Shown here: one piece after another, positions 63,994 to 64,000 of the stretch
Layout: each line of letters begins with the position of its first letter
Position numbering within the stretch: the first letter of the stretch is position 1
Assembly: GCA_019637685.1 (NCBI GenBank)
Contig: JAHBVF010000026.1
Location: forward strand, 28,425 to 92,424
Direction of reading: 5' to 3'
DNA length: 64,000 bases
DNA from: Caldilineaceae bacterium
GTDB taxonomy: Bacteria > Chloroflexota > Anaerolineae > Caldilineales > Caldilineaceae
Notes under the pieces: model-generated
What the model saw: only the letters and a program-made list of their open reading frames with translations
Told to the model about the DNA's origin: nothing
The model's database searches: none
Translations under genes and position numbers: made by a program

Positions 63994-64000
63994 TACTTAG

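Overview
The window reads as a bacterial chromosome segment from a Chloroflexota-like organism, probably near Caldilineae/Anaerolineae. That assignment is an inference from moderately high GC, many exported lipoproteins, DUF5107 and TolB-like surface proteins, a cyclase-AAA-TPR giant, abundant intergenic hairpins and extended -10 promoters of the form TGNTATACT. No rRNA or CRISPR array is visible. Three tRNA genes (Met, Gly, Pro) lie in a minus-strand cluster near 18 kb.

Layout. 0-12 kb is a transport and catabolism region: a partial sialidase-like gene, the C-terminal relic of an enolase-superfamily enzyme, an aminotransferase, LivH/LivM permeases, an RHS relic, a LivF ATPase, a family-5 binding protein with DppB/DppC permeases, an RraA-family protein and an IS5-type insertion. 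11.8-17.9 kb holds a peroxiredoxin-like gene whose CxxC motif reads UxxC (in-frame TGA, probable selenoprotein), a Gfo/Idh oxidoreductase, xseB, a radical SAM protein and a CBS protein. 18-24.5 kb is a block of exported proteins, one with a possible clan-CD peptidase dyad. 24.6-32.8 kb is a methyl-cycle neighbourhood: metK, ahcY, a PfkB kinase (adenosine kinase candidate), a LOG protein, a peptidase E-like protein and mtnA. mtnA has a long structured leader ending in an intrinsic terminator. 32.9-37.5 kb is a junkyard: two MITE-like elements, a decapitated UvrD-type helicase, and an RHS tip with a membrane partner followed by degenerate tip copies threaded with palindromes. 37.5-52.3 kb carries a large GH13 enzyme, a YceI lipoprotein, a double-cyclase/AAA/TPR protein, a secreted HExxH protein and a Crp/Fnr regulator.

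52.3-62.5 kb is a compact minus-strand nonribosomal peptide operon whose genes overlap end to start: A-PCP, A-PCP, C-A-PCP-TE, cyclic-peptide-type ABC exporter, phosphopantetheinyl transferase. Its first adenylation domain has lost its N-terminus at a MITE. An IS630 element with a frameshifted transposase and another MITE close the window.

The strongest candidates for something new are the UGA-containing peroxiredoxin, the small NRPS operon with two aberrant A-PCP proteins and a Cys-type thioesterase, the RHS tip/membrane-protein pair, and a family of imperfect hairpins built from short repeated words that sit at the 3' ends of genes, often starting at or overlapping the stop codon. All family calls come from motif recognition by eye; no database search was run.
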